Of a stretch of 64,000 nucleotides of DNA, positions 63,281 through 64,000 are shown in pieces (positions within the stretch are counted from its first letter, which is position 1; each line of letters starts with the position of its first letter). The notes under the pieces were generated by a model that was given only the letters and a program-made list of their open reading frames with translations, was not told the DNA's origin and did no database searches. This stretch comes from Piscicola geometra. Taxonomy: Eukaryota; Annelida; Clitellata; Hirudinida; Piscicolidae. The DNA lies in NCBI GenBank assembly GCA_943735955.1, contig OX030967.1, forward strand, positions 62,001-126,000. The letters are read 5' to 3'. The position numbers and the translations under genes are program-made.

Positions 63281-64000
63281 ATTGCATATTTACACATATT
63301 GCATATTTACATATATTGCATATTTACATATATTGCATATTTACATATATTGCATATTTACATATATTGCATATTTACATATATTGCATATTTACATATA
63401 TTGCATATTTACATATGTTGCATATTTACATAAATTGCATATTTTCATATATTGCATATTTACATCTATTGCATATTTACATATATTGCATATTTACATA
63501 TATTGCATATTTTCATATATTGCATATTTACATATATTGCATATTTACATATATTGCATATTTACATATATTGCATATTTACATATATTGCATATTTACA
63601 TATGTTGCATATTTACATAAATTGCATATTTTCATATATTGCATATTTACATCTATTGCATATTTACATATATTGCATATTTACATATATTGCATATTTT
63701 CATATATTGCATATTTACATATATTGCATATTTACATATATTGCATATTTACATATATTGCATATTTACATATATTGCATATTTTCATATATTGCATGTT
63801 TACATATATTGCATATTTACATATATTGCATATTTTCATATATTGCATATTTTCATATATTGCATATTTACATCTATTGCATATTTACATATATTGCATA
63901 TTTACATATGTTGCATATTTACATAAATTGCATATTTTCATATATTGCATATTCACATATATTGCTTATTACATAAATTGCATATTCACATATATTGCAT

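Larger units (their letters stand above)
40726..63980 (+). repeat. Set of 25 monomers of 16 bp
   Basis: First bases: 40726, 40878, 42271, 42423, 43612, 44053, 44579, 45039, 45497, 45649, 46957, 48673, 48791, 50524, 51016, 53107, 54128, 54569, 54755, 55757, 56589, 58135, 60259, 61484, 63965. Twelve read CTTTTTACATAAATTG, all at or before 50,524. Eleven read CTTATTACATAAATTG, one at 44,579 and the rest from 51,016 on. The 48,791 copy reads CCTATTTCATAAATTG. Those 24 all end in ATAAATTG and are all followed at once by a monomer with T7 to C (CATATTCAC or, at 60,275 and 61,500, CTTATTCAC). The copy at 54,755 (CATATTTACATACTTG) is a different, independent deletion. Confidence 0.9.
1..64000 (+). 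repeat. 17-bp satellite DNA array filling the window
   Basis: Every part of the window reads as head-to-tail copies of CATATTTACATATATTG or one- to three-base variants of it. The monomer has 2 C, 1 G, 6 A and 8 T. I counted about 3,764 complete monomers from position 3 to 63,997. No monomer is inverted: an inverted block would bring TAA stops into the plus frames, and none is seen. There is no insertion of unrelated sequence, no rRNA or tRNA, and no recognisable promoter or coding gene anywhere, so every gene-free stretch in this window is satellite. The array continues past both ends. Known satellites of this kind form centromeric or other heterochromatin in eukaryotes; that role here is inference, and the species is not identifiable from sequence alone. 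Confidence 0.98.
48807..64000 (+). repeat. Satellite domain E (ATATCTTG pairs, ACGT variants, CTTATT 16-mers)
   Basis: Domain E is marked by A14 to C monomers ending ATATCTTG that usually occur in adjacent pairs, by CATAATTAC followed by a TTTACGTATATTG monomer (A10 to G), by ATATGGCAT (T16 to G) and by CATTCTTAC before the 16-mers. The 16-mers here are mostly the CTTATT form. The signature pair of domain D continues throughout. The array runs past the window end, and the last monomers again contain a 16-mer (63,965-63,980). Confidence 0.8.

Noticed and set aside
14..63976. Hundreds of long plus-strand open reading frames, the largest 1,263 codons (14,260-18,051), encoding Ile/Tyr-rich repeats
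   Set aside because: All three frames are open at once, starts are nearly all TTG at the monomer junction, and one-base length variants shift frames without being avoided. The protein is a direct reading of the 17-bp repeat. Nothing suggests selection for coding.
1..64000. CRISPR array
   Set aside because: Repeats are directly adjacent with no spacers, and no cas-like gene is present.
1..64000. CENP-B box, because the monomer is 17 bp like the box
   Set aside because: The CENP-B box is GC-rich (YTTCGTTGGAARCGGGA) and the AT-rich monomer lacks its TTCG and CGGGA core. The equal length is coincidental.
1..64000. Yeast-type replication origin consensus (WTTTAYRTTTW)
   Set aside because: The consensus stretch ATTTACATATA matches 10 of 11 positions, and ATTTATTG variants such as the one near 1,044 match all 11. 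In DNA this AT-rich such matches are expected, the motif is specific to a few yeasts, and nothing indicates that host.
1..64000. Telomeric repeat
   Set aside because: Telomeric repeats are typically G-rich on one strand; this monomer has a single G and no telomere-like motif.
1..64000. Curved-DNA phasing with the helical repeat
   Set aside because: 17 bp is about 1.6 helical turns, so A/T tracts are not in phase, and runs of A or T are only three bases long in the consensus.
1..64000. Octamer transcription-factor site at the TTGCAT junction
   Set aside because: The octamer is ATGCAAAT (ATTTGCAT on the other strand); the junction reads ATATTGCATAT, which lacks the required third T before GCAT.
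1..64000. Mitochondrial or plasmid control region
   Set aside because: AT richness alone would fit, but the length, absence of any gene and ordered higher-order repeats fit a nuclear satellite far better.

Overview
The whole 64,000-base window is one uninterrupted satellite DNA array. The repeat unit is a 17-bp, AT-rich monomer, CATATTTACATATATTG (called C1 to G17 below; 3 of 17 bases are G or C). All monomers run head to tail in one orientation. The window starts and ends inside the array, so neither edge is visible. I counted about 3,764 complete monomers between positions 3 and 63,997. I see no gene, RNA gene, transposon, CRISPR array, inversion or unique-sequence island. This points to a eukaryotic nuclear chromosome, in centromeric, pericentromeric, subtelomeric or other heterochromatin. 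The sequence does not let me name the species.

The array is not uniform. Monomers of unusual length divide it sharply. Left part, 1-21,719 (domains A and B): 33 monomers of 18 bp and one of 9 bp. Middle, 21,720-40,725 (domain C): exactly 19,006 bp, or 1,118 x 17, with no off-length monomer seen. Right part, 40,726-64,000 (domains D and E): 25 monomers of 16 bp, three of 19 bp and one of 18 bp. With these irregular monomers included, the 17-bp phase closes exactly from position 2 to 63,980, so the list should be complete apart from any mutually cancelling pairs.

Each domain also has its own recurring point variants, which act as landmarks and reveal higher-order repeats. Domain A has a 1,429-bp unit. 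Domain B has units of changing length marked by an 18-bp monomer that is usually followed by a CACACATTG-ending monomer. Domain C has large units of 2,567, 1,496, 2,567 and 2,975 bp, which include a nearly exact 4,063-bp duplication. Domains D and E share a two-monomer signature seen 21 times and carry duplications of 1,545, 1,358, 460, 952 and 1,225 bp. This is the pattern expected from repeated unequal exchange or amplification, with the landmarks recording individual events.

Long open reading frames fill all three plus-strand frames, but they are an artefact. The consensus contains no stop codon on the plus strand, and 17 is not a multiple of 3, so every frame cycles through the same 17-residue pattern HIYIYCIFTYIAYLHIL. 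None is annotated as a gene. The most notable untested biological idea is on the minus strand: each consensus monomer there reads TGTAAATA, an exact match to the Pumilio/PUF RNA-binding element UGUANAUA, so a minus-strand transcript would be a very dense array of such sites.
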